5,006 nt of DNA from Candidatus Electrothrix marina (GCA_004028495.1 MTKS01000145.1:1-5006), one strand, 5' to 3'; counted from the first letter of the stretch, positions 1-4,943 are shown. Made by a program: numbers and translations. The notes: generated by a model from the sequence alone, not told the origin.

Positions 1-119
1 TGCCCGTGCTTCTTCTCCCTCTGGCTATCTCCATCATAACTGGCCTCTTTTTCGGAATCTACCCGGCCCGCAAGGCTGCGGCAATGGATCCCATCCAAGC
101 CCTTGGCAGTCCGTCCTGA
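1..119 (+). CDS. ABC transporter permease, MacB/FtsX type, C-terminal end (partial)
   Basis: The 5' end is outside the window; the first complete codon is at base 3 and the stop is TGA at 117-119. The 38 visible residues are a hydrophobic helix (PVLLLPLAISIITGLFFGIY) followed by PARKAAAMDPIQALGSPS. A last transmembrane helix running into G-x-x-P-A-x-K-A-A-x-x-D-P-I-x-A-L is the hallmark C-terminus of FtsX/MacB-fold permeases (family knowledge). These inner-membrane subunits pair with an ATPase and act in lipoprotein release, peptide or antibiotic efflux, or mechanotransmission to the periplasm. The substrate cannot be told from this fragment. The next gene starts 117 bases downstream on the same strand behind its own candidate promoter. 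A functional link to that envelope protein is possible but unproven. The family call is fairly safe; the subfamily is not resolved. Confidence 0.85.
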   Translation, partial: PVLLLPLAISIITGLFFGIYPARKAAAMDPIQALGSPS

Positions 120-158
120 CACCTTGCACAGAGGATCTTTGCTCCTGAAATGAAGGGC

Positions 159-187
159 TTGACACGTTCATTGCGGTGGGGTAGAAC
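159..187 (+). promoter_or_regulatory. Candidate sigma70 promoter for the CsgG-like gene
   Basis: A perfect -35 hexamer TTGACA lies at 159-164. A 17-base spacer separates it from TAGAAC at 182-187, which matches 4 of 6 of TATAAT. The predicted transcription start is near 194, giving a 5' leader of about 40 bases before the GTG at 237. It lies after the stop of the upstream permease gene, so the downstream gene may be transcribed independently. This is sequence-match evidence only. Confidence 0.45.
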
Positions 188-191
188 AATA

Positions 192-204
192 TGGATATTA
201 TCCA
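192..204. promoter_or_regulatory. 13-bp palindrome at the predicted transcription start (possible operator)
   Basis: TGGATA (192-197), one central T (198) and TATCCA (199-204) form a perfect 6-1-6 inverted repeat. It sits just after the candidate -10 element, where a repressor would block initiation. The half-site TATCCA recurs twice in tandem at 265-270 and 271-276, inside the first codons of the gene, where it also encodes part of the signal peptide. An operator role is inference; chance is a real alternative for so short a motif. Confidence 0.25.
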
Positions 205-224
205 ACGTACAGGCAACACCTTAA

Positions 225-231
225 AAGGAGG
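225..231 (+). promoter_or_regulatory. Strong Shine-Dalgarno site fixing the GTG start at 237
   Basis: AAGGAGG at 225-231 ends 5 bases before GTG at 237-239. The match to the 16S anti-Shine-Dalgarno is essentially full. It supports GTG rather than an internal ATG as the start, and this start also yields a complete signal peptide. Confidence 0.8.
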
Positions 232-236
232 AAAAC

Positions 237-1568
237 GTGAAACACAGACCTGTTTTTCGCTTCATATCCATATCCATGATCTGGCTGTACAGCACAGCCC
301 TTGCCCAGGCCGGTCAGGTCATTACCCAGGATGAGCGGGCTTGGGCCCGACAGATCCTGACCCAGGAAAAAGCCTTAGGGAAAAGAAAGACGCAGAACTC
401 TCTTGTTGTTTTGTATTTCAACAACAGGTCAGGTCGTGAGGAGTTGACCCCGCTGCAAAAGGGCTTGACAGTGATGCTGATCAGGGACCTCGCCGAGGTG
501 AAACAGGTTGAAGTGGTGGAGCGAACCAAGATGCAGGCGCTCCTGGATGAAATGGAACTGGGGACATCCGGCCTGATGGACGCGGAAACCGCCCCGGAAG
601 TCGGTGTGCTGCTCAGAACCGGCTATGTAGCCGGAGGAGATATTCTTCAGGGAACAACTGCGGAGCTGGAAATCAATGCTTCTGTTTTTGATGTGCCTTT
701 GGACAAGTTTACGCCCCTGCAACCGGTGGTCGGATCAGTGAATGAAATCGCTAAGCTGGAAAAAAAGGTCTTATTCAGCATCCTGGCACATATGCAGATC
801 ACTCTTTCGCCCAAAAAAAAGGCAGAGCTTGCACATCCCCTCTCTACAAGTACCGCTGCTCTGCTGGCCTTATTTGCCGGTATAGATTACTCGGACAGGG
901 GCCTATACCTCAGAGCCGCTCAAATGTACAAGCAGGCTCTCCAGGAAGATCCAAAGCTAAAAATGGCCAAGGATGCCCTTGAGGAGTTAAAGGGCATGGG
1001 GCTTGTCACCGCTGAAGAACTGGGCGAGAAAAAGATTAAAAAACAGATCACTGCTGCCGCTACCACTGCTCCACCTACGGCTACTGGCAGCACAGCCCCG
1101 AAAACTGATGAGGGACTTTCCACAGGCAACATCGTTGCTATCGGGCTCGGCATGGCTGCGGTGGGAGGAGGACTGGCCCTTGCGCTGGGAGGACAAAGTG
1201 ATGATGATTCCTCACCGACCCCTGCGGCGGATCCTGATGACACGACTCCGCCCACGGTTGCGGCTGATCCGGCAGAAAATACCACCCTGAACTGCACCGG
1301 AGGAAATATTCTTTTTTCCTTTTCCGAGGCAATGACAAAATCAGGCGGAGCCCTGCTCTCAAACGGCGGTTCAATCCAGCAGGGATGGCGAGGCGACAGG
1401 GTCTACGAAGTCAGCTGGTCATCAGCCGAGGAGAGCATATGCAACAACTCGTCGGCAATCACGGTGACCTTGAGCGGGTTCAAAGACGCATCGGACAATC
1501 CGCTGGCCCAACCGATCAGCTTCACCTACGCTTCCGATGAGCAGGAACCGGCTGTGACTTCTCCCTGA
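237..1568 (+). CDS. Exported CsgG/TolB-N-like protein with glycine-rich hydrophobic segment and C-terminal Ig-like (Big_5) domain
   Basis: 443 residues from a GTG start. Residues 1-25 are a Sec signal peptide: basic MKHR, a hydrophobic core, then ALAQA, with likely cleavage after A23 or A25. There is no lipobox cysteine, unlike true CsgG. Residues ~54-190 resemble the CsgG/FlgO/TolB-N fold: the strand SLVVLYFNNRSG, then LTVMLIRDL, VEVVERTKMQALLDEMELG, and YVAGGDILQG followed by a strand pair. Residues ~217-252 form a TPR-like helix pair (YLRAAQMYKQALQEDPKLKMA). A Thr/Ala/Pro linker (~272-290) leads to a glycine-rich hydrophobic stretch (~297-319), an Asp/Ser/Pro linker (322-338), and an SbsA/Big_5 Ig-like domain (338-431) containing TPPTV, ILFSFSEAM and DNPLAQPISF. 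C353 and C402 could form a disulfide. Known relatives act in the periplasm or at the outer membrane, in secretion or surface assembly. The exact role here is unknown. The upstream neighbour is an ABC permease; a GC-rich hairpin follows the stop. The domain calls were made by eye. Confidence 0.8.
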   Translation: MKHRPVFRFISISMIWLYSTALAQAGQVITQDERAWARQILTQEKALGKRKTQNSLVVLYFNNRSGREELTPLQKGLTVMLIRDLAEVKQVEVVERTKMQALLDEMELGTSGLMDAETAPEVGVLLRTGYVAGGDILQGTTAELEINASVFDVPLDKFTPLQPVVGSVNEIAKLEKKVLFSILAHMQITLSPKKKAELAHPLSTSTAALLALFAGIDYSDRGLYLRAAQMYKQALQEDPKLKMAKDALEELKGMGLVTAEELGEKKIKKQITAAATTAPPTATGSTAPKTDEGLSTGNIVAIGLGMAAVGGGLALALGGQSDDDSSPTPAADPDDTTPPTVAADPAENTTLNCTGGNILFSFSEAMTKSGGALLSNGGSIQQGWRGDRVYEVSWSSAEESICNNSSAITVTLSGFKDASDNPLAQPISFTYASDEQEPAVTSP

Positions 1569-1616
1569 TTGAGAATGCTCAGCGGAAATACTCGGACGAC
1601 TCTTTTCCGCGATATC

Positions 1617-1656
1617 AGACCCCGTTGTCCGCCCCCCCCCCTGGGCGGCGGGGTTT
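1617..1656 (+). terminator. Bipartite GC-rich hairpin, probable terminator of the CsgG-like gene
   Basis: The structure starts 48 bases after the stop codon. The outer stem pairs ACCCCG (1619-1624) with CGGGGT (1649-1654) and can be extended by a wobble pair and an A-T pair at its base. A 4-base bulge (1625-1628) is followed by an inner stem pairing CCGCCC (1629-1634) with GGGCGG (1643-1648) around an 8-base C-rich loop. Only a short run of T follows (1654-1656) before a C/T-rich stretch, so intrinsic termination is plausible but not textbook. The loop side carries a run of ten C (1632-1641). Confidence 0.45.
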
Positions 1657-1720
1657 CCCTTCCTCTTTTCCCCTTCTCCTTCCCTCAAACGACCTTTGTT
1701 GCGTTTGACAACAAATACAT

Positions 1721-1748
1721 AGGGCGGACAGATAGGTCCGCATCTACC
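1721..1748 (-). repeat. REP-like palindromic unit, copy 1 (degraded)
   Basis: On the minus strand it begins GTAG (complement of CTAC at 1744-1747), followed by an imperfect palindrome. The core stem pairs GCGGAC (1724-1729) with GTCCGC (1736-1741) around a 6-base loop. The base of the stem is broken at 1742-1743. Aligned over 27 positions (1721-1747) it matches the third copy at 22. A GTAG head plus a hairpin is the known form of REP sequences mobilised by RAYT (TnpA-REP) transposases; that assignment is inferred from form. Confidence 0.6.
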
Positions 1749-1757
1749 CTATTCTCT

Positions 1758-1783
1758 GGTTCCGAAGCTCCTGCCCGGGAACC
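1758..1783. repeat. 26-bp imperfect palindrome (GGTTCC...GGAACC family)
   Basis: GGTTCC (1758-1763) pairs with GGAACC (1778-1783). After three mismatched positions, GC (1767-1768) pairs with GC (1773-1774) around the loop TCCT. From memory it resembles a widely dispersed bacterial palindrome in which the two arms are fully complementary; this copy would then be a decayed one. Family membership was not checked. What the sequence itself shows is the inverted repeat. Confidence 0.45.
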
Positions 1784-1816
1784 GTTTCTCCTTGAAGATC
1801 TGCTTCATTTCCGTCA

Positions 1817-1865
1817 ACCCAGGGTGTTGCCCTTCGCTCATAAATATAGCCCCTTTGGGGCTTTT
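1817..1865. repeat. Paired hairpins: short AGGG/CCCT stem and AGCCCC/GGGGCT stem with T run
   Basis: AGGG (1821-1824) pairs with CCCT (1830-1833) over a 5-base loop. After an AT-rich spacer, AGCCCC (1848-1853) pairs with GGGGCT (1857-1862) over TTT, followed by TTT (1863-1865). The second hairpin has terminator form for + strand transcripts, but it lies 280 bases past the nearest upstream gene. The arrangement of CCCAGGG, a GTTGCCC segment, an AT-rich spacer and a GCCCC/GGGGC hairpin reminds me of a dispersed repeat found in many bacterial genomes. Both readings, backup terminator and repeat copy, are possible. Confidence 0.4.
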
Positions 1866-1907
1866 CGGGGTTCAATACAGGTTGCCCTCTGCAACCCGTT
1901 ATAATCC

Positions 1908-1933
1908 GTAGGGGCAGACCCGCGTGTCTGCCC
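1908..1933 (+). repeat. REP-like palindromic unit, copy 2 (left arm of the BIME-like pair)
   Basis: The GTAG head at 1908-1911 is followed by a perfect 8-bp stem, GGGCAGAC (1912-1919) with GTCTGCCC (1926-1933), around a 6-base loop. It lies in inverted orientation to copy 3, and the first 8 bases (GTAGGGGC) are exactly complementary to the last 8 of copy 3. Head tetranucleotide, stem length and loop length match the general REP form. Confidence 0.7.
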
Positions 1934-1963
1934 TGAAACAACCTCGGTTATGGTGTGCAAATT

Positions 1964-1989
1964 GGGCGGACACATAGGTTCGCCCCTAC
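1964..1989 (-). repeat. REP-like palindromic unit, copy 3 (right arm of the BIME-like pair)
   Basis: Read on the minus strand it begins GTAG (complement of CTAC at 1986-1989). The stem pairs GGGCGGAC (1964-1971) with GTTCGCCC (1978-1985), 8 bp including one G-T wobble, around a 6-base loop. Together with copy 2 it bounds an 82-bp inverted-repeat element (1908-1989) with a 30-base unpaired centre. No flanking target duplication is evident. Confidence 0.7.
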
Positions 1990-2133
1990 AGTCGTAACCC
2001 CGTTCCAAAACCGGTCAATAGACAACCGTCGCCTGCAACCCCCTGTTTCCGCACCGCAAAAAACGCAGTTCGCGCATATTGCACTGTAAACCGTACCATA
2101 GGGACTGCCAAGCATTTTTTCAGCCCCCTCCTC

Positions 2134-2163
2134 TTGCCACAGTCTCTCCAACTATGGTATCCT
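2134..2163 (+). promoter_or_regulatory. Candidate sigma70 promoter for the ispE cluster
   Basis: TTGCCA (2134-2139, 5 of 6 to TTGACA) is followed after 18 bases by TATCCT (2158-2163, 4 of 6 to TATAAT). It would give a leader of roughly 70 bases before the TTG at 2239. The right arm of an 8-bp inverted repeat (CTATGGTA, 2152-2159) overlaps its -10 element. It is the best candidate in the gap, but only a moderate match. Confidence 0.35.
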
Positions 2164-2225
2164 GCCAAACAATCTTATTGAAAAAGTCACTGGAAAAGCA
2201 CCGACGCGCCTCCGCCCATCTCTGC

Positions 2226-2230
2226 AAGGA
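2226..2230 (+). promoter_or_regulatory. Shine-Dalgarno site deciding the TTG start of ispE
   Basis: AAGGA at 2226-2230 lies 8 bases before TTG at 2239-2241. The frame is open upstream only to a TGA at 2179-2181 and holds no ATG or GTG between that stop and the conserved N-terminal motif. The TTG is therefore the only start that keeps the N-terminal strand of the kinase. Confidence 0.75.
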
Positions 2231-2238
2231 CAACGCAC

Positions 2239-3144
2239 TTGGAACAACAGGCAACACAACTCACCCTGCGGGCTCCGGCCAAGATCAACCTCTCCCTGAA
2301 AATCCTCGGCAAAAGGGCAGACGGTTACCACGAGCTGGAAACCCTGATGCAGAAAATTTTCCTGTACGATGAACTGGAGCTGCGTCTCACTGCGGAGCCG
2401 GGCGTGCGAATCCATTGCTCGAACGCGGAGATTCCGACAGATGAAAGCAATATCGCGGTGCGGGCAGCACAACTTTTCCTGAACGAGACCGGCAACAGCA
2501 CTCAGGGAGTAAACATCGCTCTCAAGAAGAACATCCCGGTTGCCGCCGGTCTGGGCGGCGGTTCCAGTGATGCGGCAGCGGTTCTGAACGGCCTGGATCA
2601 GCTGCTGCAAACAGACTGCTCTTCGGAACAGCGGGCCGGGCTGGGAGTACGCATCGGGGCGGATGTCCCTTTTTTTATTTATGATTTCCCGGCAGCCTTT
2701 GCCACCGGCATAGGGGAACACCTTATCCCGGCCCCTTCCTTGGCCGACTACCGCATCCTGTTGGTGAATCCCGGCATTCCGGTCTCGACAAAATGGGCCT
2801 ATGAAGCTTTTTCCTCAGCAGCGGGAAGAATTGCATTGACAGCGAATCAAAAAGCGTTTACTCTTTCTTGCTCTAAAAATAGCAGTCCGAAATTTACGAT
2901 CCCGGACGACTTGAAAAATGATCTTGAACAGGTCACAGCGGAACGCTACCCTGTTATCCGGGAACTCAAGGACTGCCTGCTGAGCAGCGGCGCAACAGGG
3001 GCGATGATGTCCGGTTCCGGATCAACGGTTTTCGGCCTCTTTCACCGGAAAACCGGGGAAAAAGCGGAACAATGCCGCAACCTGTTACAGCAGGAATATG
3101 ATCAGGTCTATCTTGTCTCGCCGCTTACAGAGAATATCCCGTAA
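2239..3144 (+). CDS. ispE: 4-diphosphocytidyl-2-C-methyl-D-erythritol kinase
   Basis: 301 residues, normal for the family. IspE phosphorylates the 2-hydroxyl of CDP-methylerythritol with ATP, in the cytosol, as a middle step of the MEP (non-mevalonate) route to IPP and DMAPP. It is a GHMP-superfamily kinase and the three family motifs are visible. APAKINLSL (12-20) includes the catalytic Lys15. IPVAAGLGGGSSDAA (99-113) is the glycine-rich ATP loop. MMSGSGSTVFGLF (256-268) is the C-terminal motif. Asp142 in GADVPFF fits the catalytic Asp, and His31 in ADGYHEL fits the substrate-binding His. The start is TTG, supported by AAGGA 8 bases upstream and by the lack of any ATG or GTG in the open frame. 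It is followed after 65 bases by tRNA-Gln and then prs, the standard proteobacterial order. It has no visible defect. Confidence 0.97.
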   Translation: MEQQATQLTLRAPAKINLSLKILGKRADGYHELETLMQKIFLYDELELRLTAEPGVRIHCSNAEIPTDESNIAVRAAQLFLNETGNSTQGVNIALKKNIPVAAGLGGGSSDAAAVLNGLDQLLQTDCSSEQRAGLGVRIGADVPFFIYDFPAAFATGIGEHLIPAPSLADYRILLVNPGIPVSTKWAYEAFSSAAGRIALTANQKAFTLSCSKNSSPKFTIPDDLKNDLEQVTAERYPVIRELKDCLLSSGATGAMMSGSGSTVFGLFHRKTGEKAEQCRNLLQQEYDQVYLVSPLTENIP

Positions 3145-3209
3145 GATGAGAACCGGTCAGGCAATAAGTAGAGAGTAAAAAAGTAAAAGCGACAACATAA
3201 AAAACGGCA

Positions 3210-3284
3210 TGGGGCGTCGTCAAGCGGTAAGACACAAGGTTTTGATCCTTGCATTCGGGGGTTCGAATCCCTCCGCCCCAGCCA
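3210..3284 (+). tRNA. tRNA-Gln, anticodon TTG (UUG), CCA encoded
   Basis: It folds as a full cloverleaf of 75 bases. The acceptor stem pairs TGGGGCG (3210-3216) with CGCCCCA (3274-3280). The D stem pairs GTC (3219-3221) with GAC (3231-3233). The anticodon stem pairs CAAGG (3235-3239) with CCTTG (3247-3251) around loop TTTTGAT, with anticodon TTG at 3242-3244. The T arm pairs GGGGG (3257-3261) with CCCTC (3269-3273) around TTCGAAT, with one wobble pair. G3281 is the discriminator and CCA (3282-3284) is encoded. Wobble would let UUG read both CAA and CAG. It lies between ispE and prs with no clear promoter or terminator of its own, so it is probably cut from the operon transcript. Confidence 0.97.
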
Positions 3285-3319
3285 GTTTTTATACAGGCAT
3301 GATATAGAGGTTCTGAAAA

Positions 3320-4258
3320 ATGCCAAATATAATGAAGGTGTTCACCGGTAACGCCAACCCCGAGATTGCACGGGAAATCTGCAATTATCTCGATATGCCG
3401 CTGTCAAAGGCGGAAGTCAAGCAGTTCAGCGACGGTGAAATCTCCGTCGAGATCGGGGAAAATGTGCGGGGAACGGATGTCTTTGTTATCCAGCCGACCT
3501 GTACGCCGGTCAATGATCACCTGATGGAACTGGTGATTATGGTGGATGCCCTGCGCAGGGCATCGGCCAGACGTATCACAGCGGTTTTACCTTATTACGG
3601 CTATGCGCGTCAGGACCGTAAAGTTCGTCCGCGTGTACCGATCACGGCCAAGGCCGTGGCCGAGATGCTGATGGCGGTGGGAACGAGAAGAGTGCTCTGC
3701 ATGGATCTTCATGCCGGTCAGATCCAGGGATTTTTCAATATTCCGGTGGATCACCTCTACTCCGCTCCTATTCTGTTGAAACATATCAGGCGTAATTTCG
3801 AGGATGTGGTCATGGTGTCGCCCGATGCAGGCGGCGTGGAACGAACCAGAGCCTTTGCCAAGCGTCTGAATGCGGATCTGGCCATTATCGATAAACGTCG
3901 CGAGCGTGCCAACGAATGCGAGGCTATGAATGTTATCGGTGATGTCAGCGGCAAAACAGCTGTTCTGCTTGATGATATGGTCGATACAGCCGGAACCTTA
4001 TGCGGTGCTGCTGCCAAATTAAAAGAAAACGGTGCCAAGGAAGTGCATGCCTGCTGTGCTCATGCTGTTCTTTCCGGGCAGGCCATTGAGCGCATCAATA
4101 ATTCGCAGATAAAATCATTAGTGGTGACCAACTCCATACCGCTTGCGGACAAAGGAGAGCGTTGCGATAAAATCAAAGTGCTGTCTGTCGGCGAGCTGCT
4201 TGGCGAGGCCATCAGTCGCATCCATTCGGAAGACTCGGTCAGTTATCTTTTTGTGTAG
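3320..4258 (+). CDS. prs: Ribose-phosphate pyrophosphokinase (PRPP synthetase)
   Basis: 312 residues, close to the usual class I length. It transfers pyrophosphate from ATP to ribose 5-phosphate, making PRPP for purine, pyrimidine, His, Trp and NAD synthesis, in the cytosol as a hexamer. Visible family marks are [10 protein letters not shown] (6-15), FSDGE (36-40), and [12 protein letters not shown] (47-58). [19 protein letters not shown] (93-111) is the catalytic flexible loop. [11 protein letters not shown] (129-139) includes the metal-binding His131. IIDKRR (189-194) and [12 protein letters not shown] (216-227), the PRPP-binding signature, follow. The ATG at 3320 is preferred over the one at 3332: AGAGG lies 9 bases upstream of it, and MPNIMKVF aligns with the N-terminus of known enzymes. 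It sits 35 bases after the tRNA and 83 bases before rplY. No truncation or odd residue is evident. Confidence 0.98.
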   Translation: MPNIMKVFTGNANPEIAREICNYLDMPLSKAEVKQFSDGEISVEIGENVRGTDVFVIQPTCTPVNDHLMELVIMVDALRRASARRITAVLPYYGYARQDRKVRPRVPITAKAVAEMLMAVGTRRVLCMDLHAGQIQGFFNIPVDHLYSAPILLKHIRRNFEDVVMVSPDAGGVERTRAFAKRLNADLAIIDKRRERANECEAMNVIGDVSGKTAVLLDDMVDTAGTLCGAAAKLKENGAKEVHACCAHAVLSGQAIERINNSQIKSLVVTNSIPLADKGERCDKIKVLSVGELLGEAISRIHSEDSVSYLFV

Positions 4259-4260
4259 CC

Positions 4261-4281
4261 TGTTCGCTGTTCGCTGTGCGG
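4261..4281. repeat. Short tandem 7-mer after prs
   Basis: TGTTCGC occurs at 4261-4267 and 4268-4274, followed by the diverged unit TGTGCGG (4275-4281). The array starts two bases after the prs stop. It is probably slippage-derived; no function is suggested. Confidence 0.5.
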
Positions 4282-4341
4282 ACTGCCGTTCCGATAAAAA
4301 AAATCAAAATCTAATTTTGTTATATAAGAAAGGGGAGTGAT

Positions 4342-4899
4342 ATGATTCAGGTTGATATTCCGGCCGCTGTTCGGACAGTTTTCGGAAAAGGTGAATCACG
4401 GCGTCTTCGTATGGATAAAAAGACTCCGGCTGTAGTGTACAGCAGGGGAGCGGAAGCTCTTGCCTTGCAATTCGACGAAGCAACGCTGTATAAAGACCTG
4501 CTGTTCGTTCATGGTCGCAATGCGGTTATCACCCTGGATGTCGAAGGGGATTCCGCCGGCAAACGTCATGTTCTGGTCCAGGAAATCCAAAAAGATCCTG
4601 TTCAGGAAGAAATTCTGCACGTTGATTTCTTGGAGATTGATGTTGACAGCACCAGGAAATTCAATGTTGACCTGCGCCTGACAGGCGTGGCAAAGGGTGT
4701 TGACTTGGGCGGCGAGCTGAATGTCTCCAAGCAGTCCTTGGTCCTGCAAGGACGTCCGTTGGATATACCGGACGAAATCGTGGCGGATATCACAGCGTTG
4801 GAGCGCGGTGGAAAAGGTATCAGCTGCAAGGATCTCGCCATACCGGAAAATGTAGAAATGCTGGACAATCCGGAAGCTGTCTGCGCTGTTGTTATTTAA
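4342..4899 (+). CDS. rplY: 50S ribosomal protein L25 (bL25), long Ctc/TL5 form
   Basis: 185 residues in two domains. Residues 1-~93 are the L25 beta-barrel that binds 5S rRNA, with GKGESRRLR (15-23), KTPAVVYSRG (27-36) and VLVQEIQKDPVQEEILHVDF (77-96, the strongest signature). Residues ~98-185 are the TL5/Ctc C-terminal beta domain (DVDSTRKFNVDLRLTGVAKGV, then LNVSKQSLVLQGRPLDIP). Long Ctc forms are typical outside the gamma-proteobacteria; related proteins in Gram-positives are stress-induced. The protein stops soon after the beta domain (ending CAVVI), without the acidic or Ala-rich tail many homologues carry. Ser34 stands where a Gly usually follows the PAVVY motif. A purine-rich AGGGGAG (4331-4337) gives a close-spaced ribosome site 4 bases before the ATG. 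It follows prs, as in other proteobacteria, and a strong terminator ends the unit. Confidence 0.96.
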   Translation: MIQVDIPAAVRTVFGKGESRRLRMDKKTPAVVYSRGAEALALQFDEATLYKDLLFVHGRNAVITLDVEGDSAGKRHVLVQEIQKDPVQEEILHVDFLEIDVDSTRKFNVDLRLTGVAKGVDLGGELNVSKQSLVLQGRPLDIPDEIVADITALERGGKGISCKDLAIPENVEMLDNPEAVCAVVI

Positions 4900-4925
4900 T
4901 AACACCGCAAGAACAACAAAAAGTC

Positions 4926-4943
4926 GAGTCGATTGAGTCGATT
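4926..4943. repeat. Perfect tandem duplication of a 9-mer before the terminator
   Basis: GAGTCGATT (4926-4934) is repeated exactly at 4935-4943, and a partial unit AGTC precedes it at 4922-4925. It lies between the rplY stop and the terminator stem. Replication slippage is the simplest cause. Confidence 0.7.

Larger units (their letters stand above)
1569..2238. other. 670-bp non-coding, repeat-rich intergenic region
   Basis: No open frame here looks like a protein. The frame at 1569-1904 runs straight through the hairpins and repeats, has a low-complexity translation and lacks a ribosome binding site. The region holds the hairpin at 1617-1656, a weak 7-bp hairpin (TTTGTTG 1695-1701 with CAACAAA 1709-1715), and three REP-like units (1721-1747, 1908-1933, 1964-1989). 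It also holds a 26-bp palindrome (1758-1783), a hairpin at 1848-1862, and a hairpin pairing GGTTGC (1880-1885) with GCAACC (1891-1896). Toward ispE there is an 8-bp inverted repeat (2094-2101 and 2152-2159) and a candidate promoter. Between 1990 and 2093 I see nothing recognisable. It reads as a landing zone for small palindromic repeats between two transcription units. Confidence 0.75.

Noticed and set aside
760..820. Two A-AAA-AAG slippery heptamers in the CsgG-like gene (760-767 and 813-821)
   Set aside because: They match the dnaX-type frameshift motif, but each simply encodes a Lys run (EKK, KKK). The protein reads through in frame into convincing downstream domains, and no partner stem-loop or Shine-Dalgarno element was noted.
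1569..1904. Open frame of 111 codons on the + strand immediately after the CsgG-like stop
   Set aside because: It starts at a TTG without a ribosome site, is low-complexity (proline-rich start), and runs through the terminator-like hairpin and the repeat units.
1721..1989. CRISPR-like array from the repeated GGGCGGACA units
   Set aside because: Only three units, in mixed orientation and with irregular spacing (about 160 and 30 bases); the form fits REP sequences instead.
1908..1989. Miniature DDE-transposon (MITE) with terminal inverted repeats
   Set aside because: No target-site duplication flanks it, and each arm folds into its own hairpin behind a GTAG head, which fits a REP pair better.
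1948..2168. Two overlapping minus-strand open frames upstream of ispE
   Set aside because: They cover REP-like copy 3 and the ispE promoter region, and their translations look like random sequence.
2152..2721. 189-codon open frame on the minus strand
   Set aside because: It is antisense to ispE, whose GHMP motifs are all intact; the antisense translation shows no recognisable domain.
4298..4326. Promoter for rplY using TATATA at 4321-4326
   Set aside because: The region 17 bases upstream is a plain A run with no -35 resemblance; co-transcription from prs is simpler.
4396..4905. 169-codon open frame on the minus strand
   Set aside because: It is antisense to rplY, a clear ribosomal protein gene, and has no domain signal of its own.
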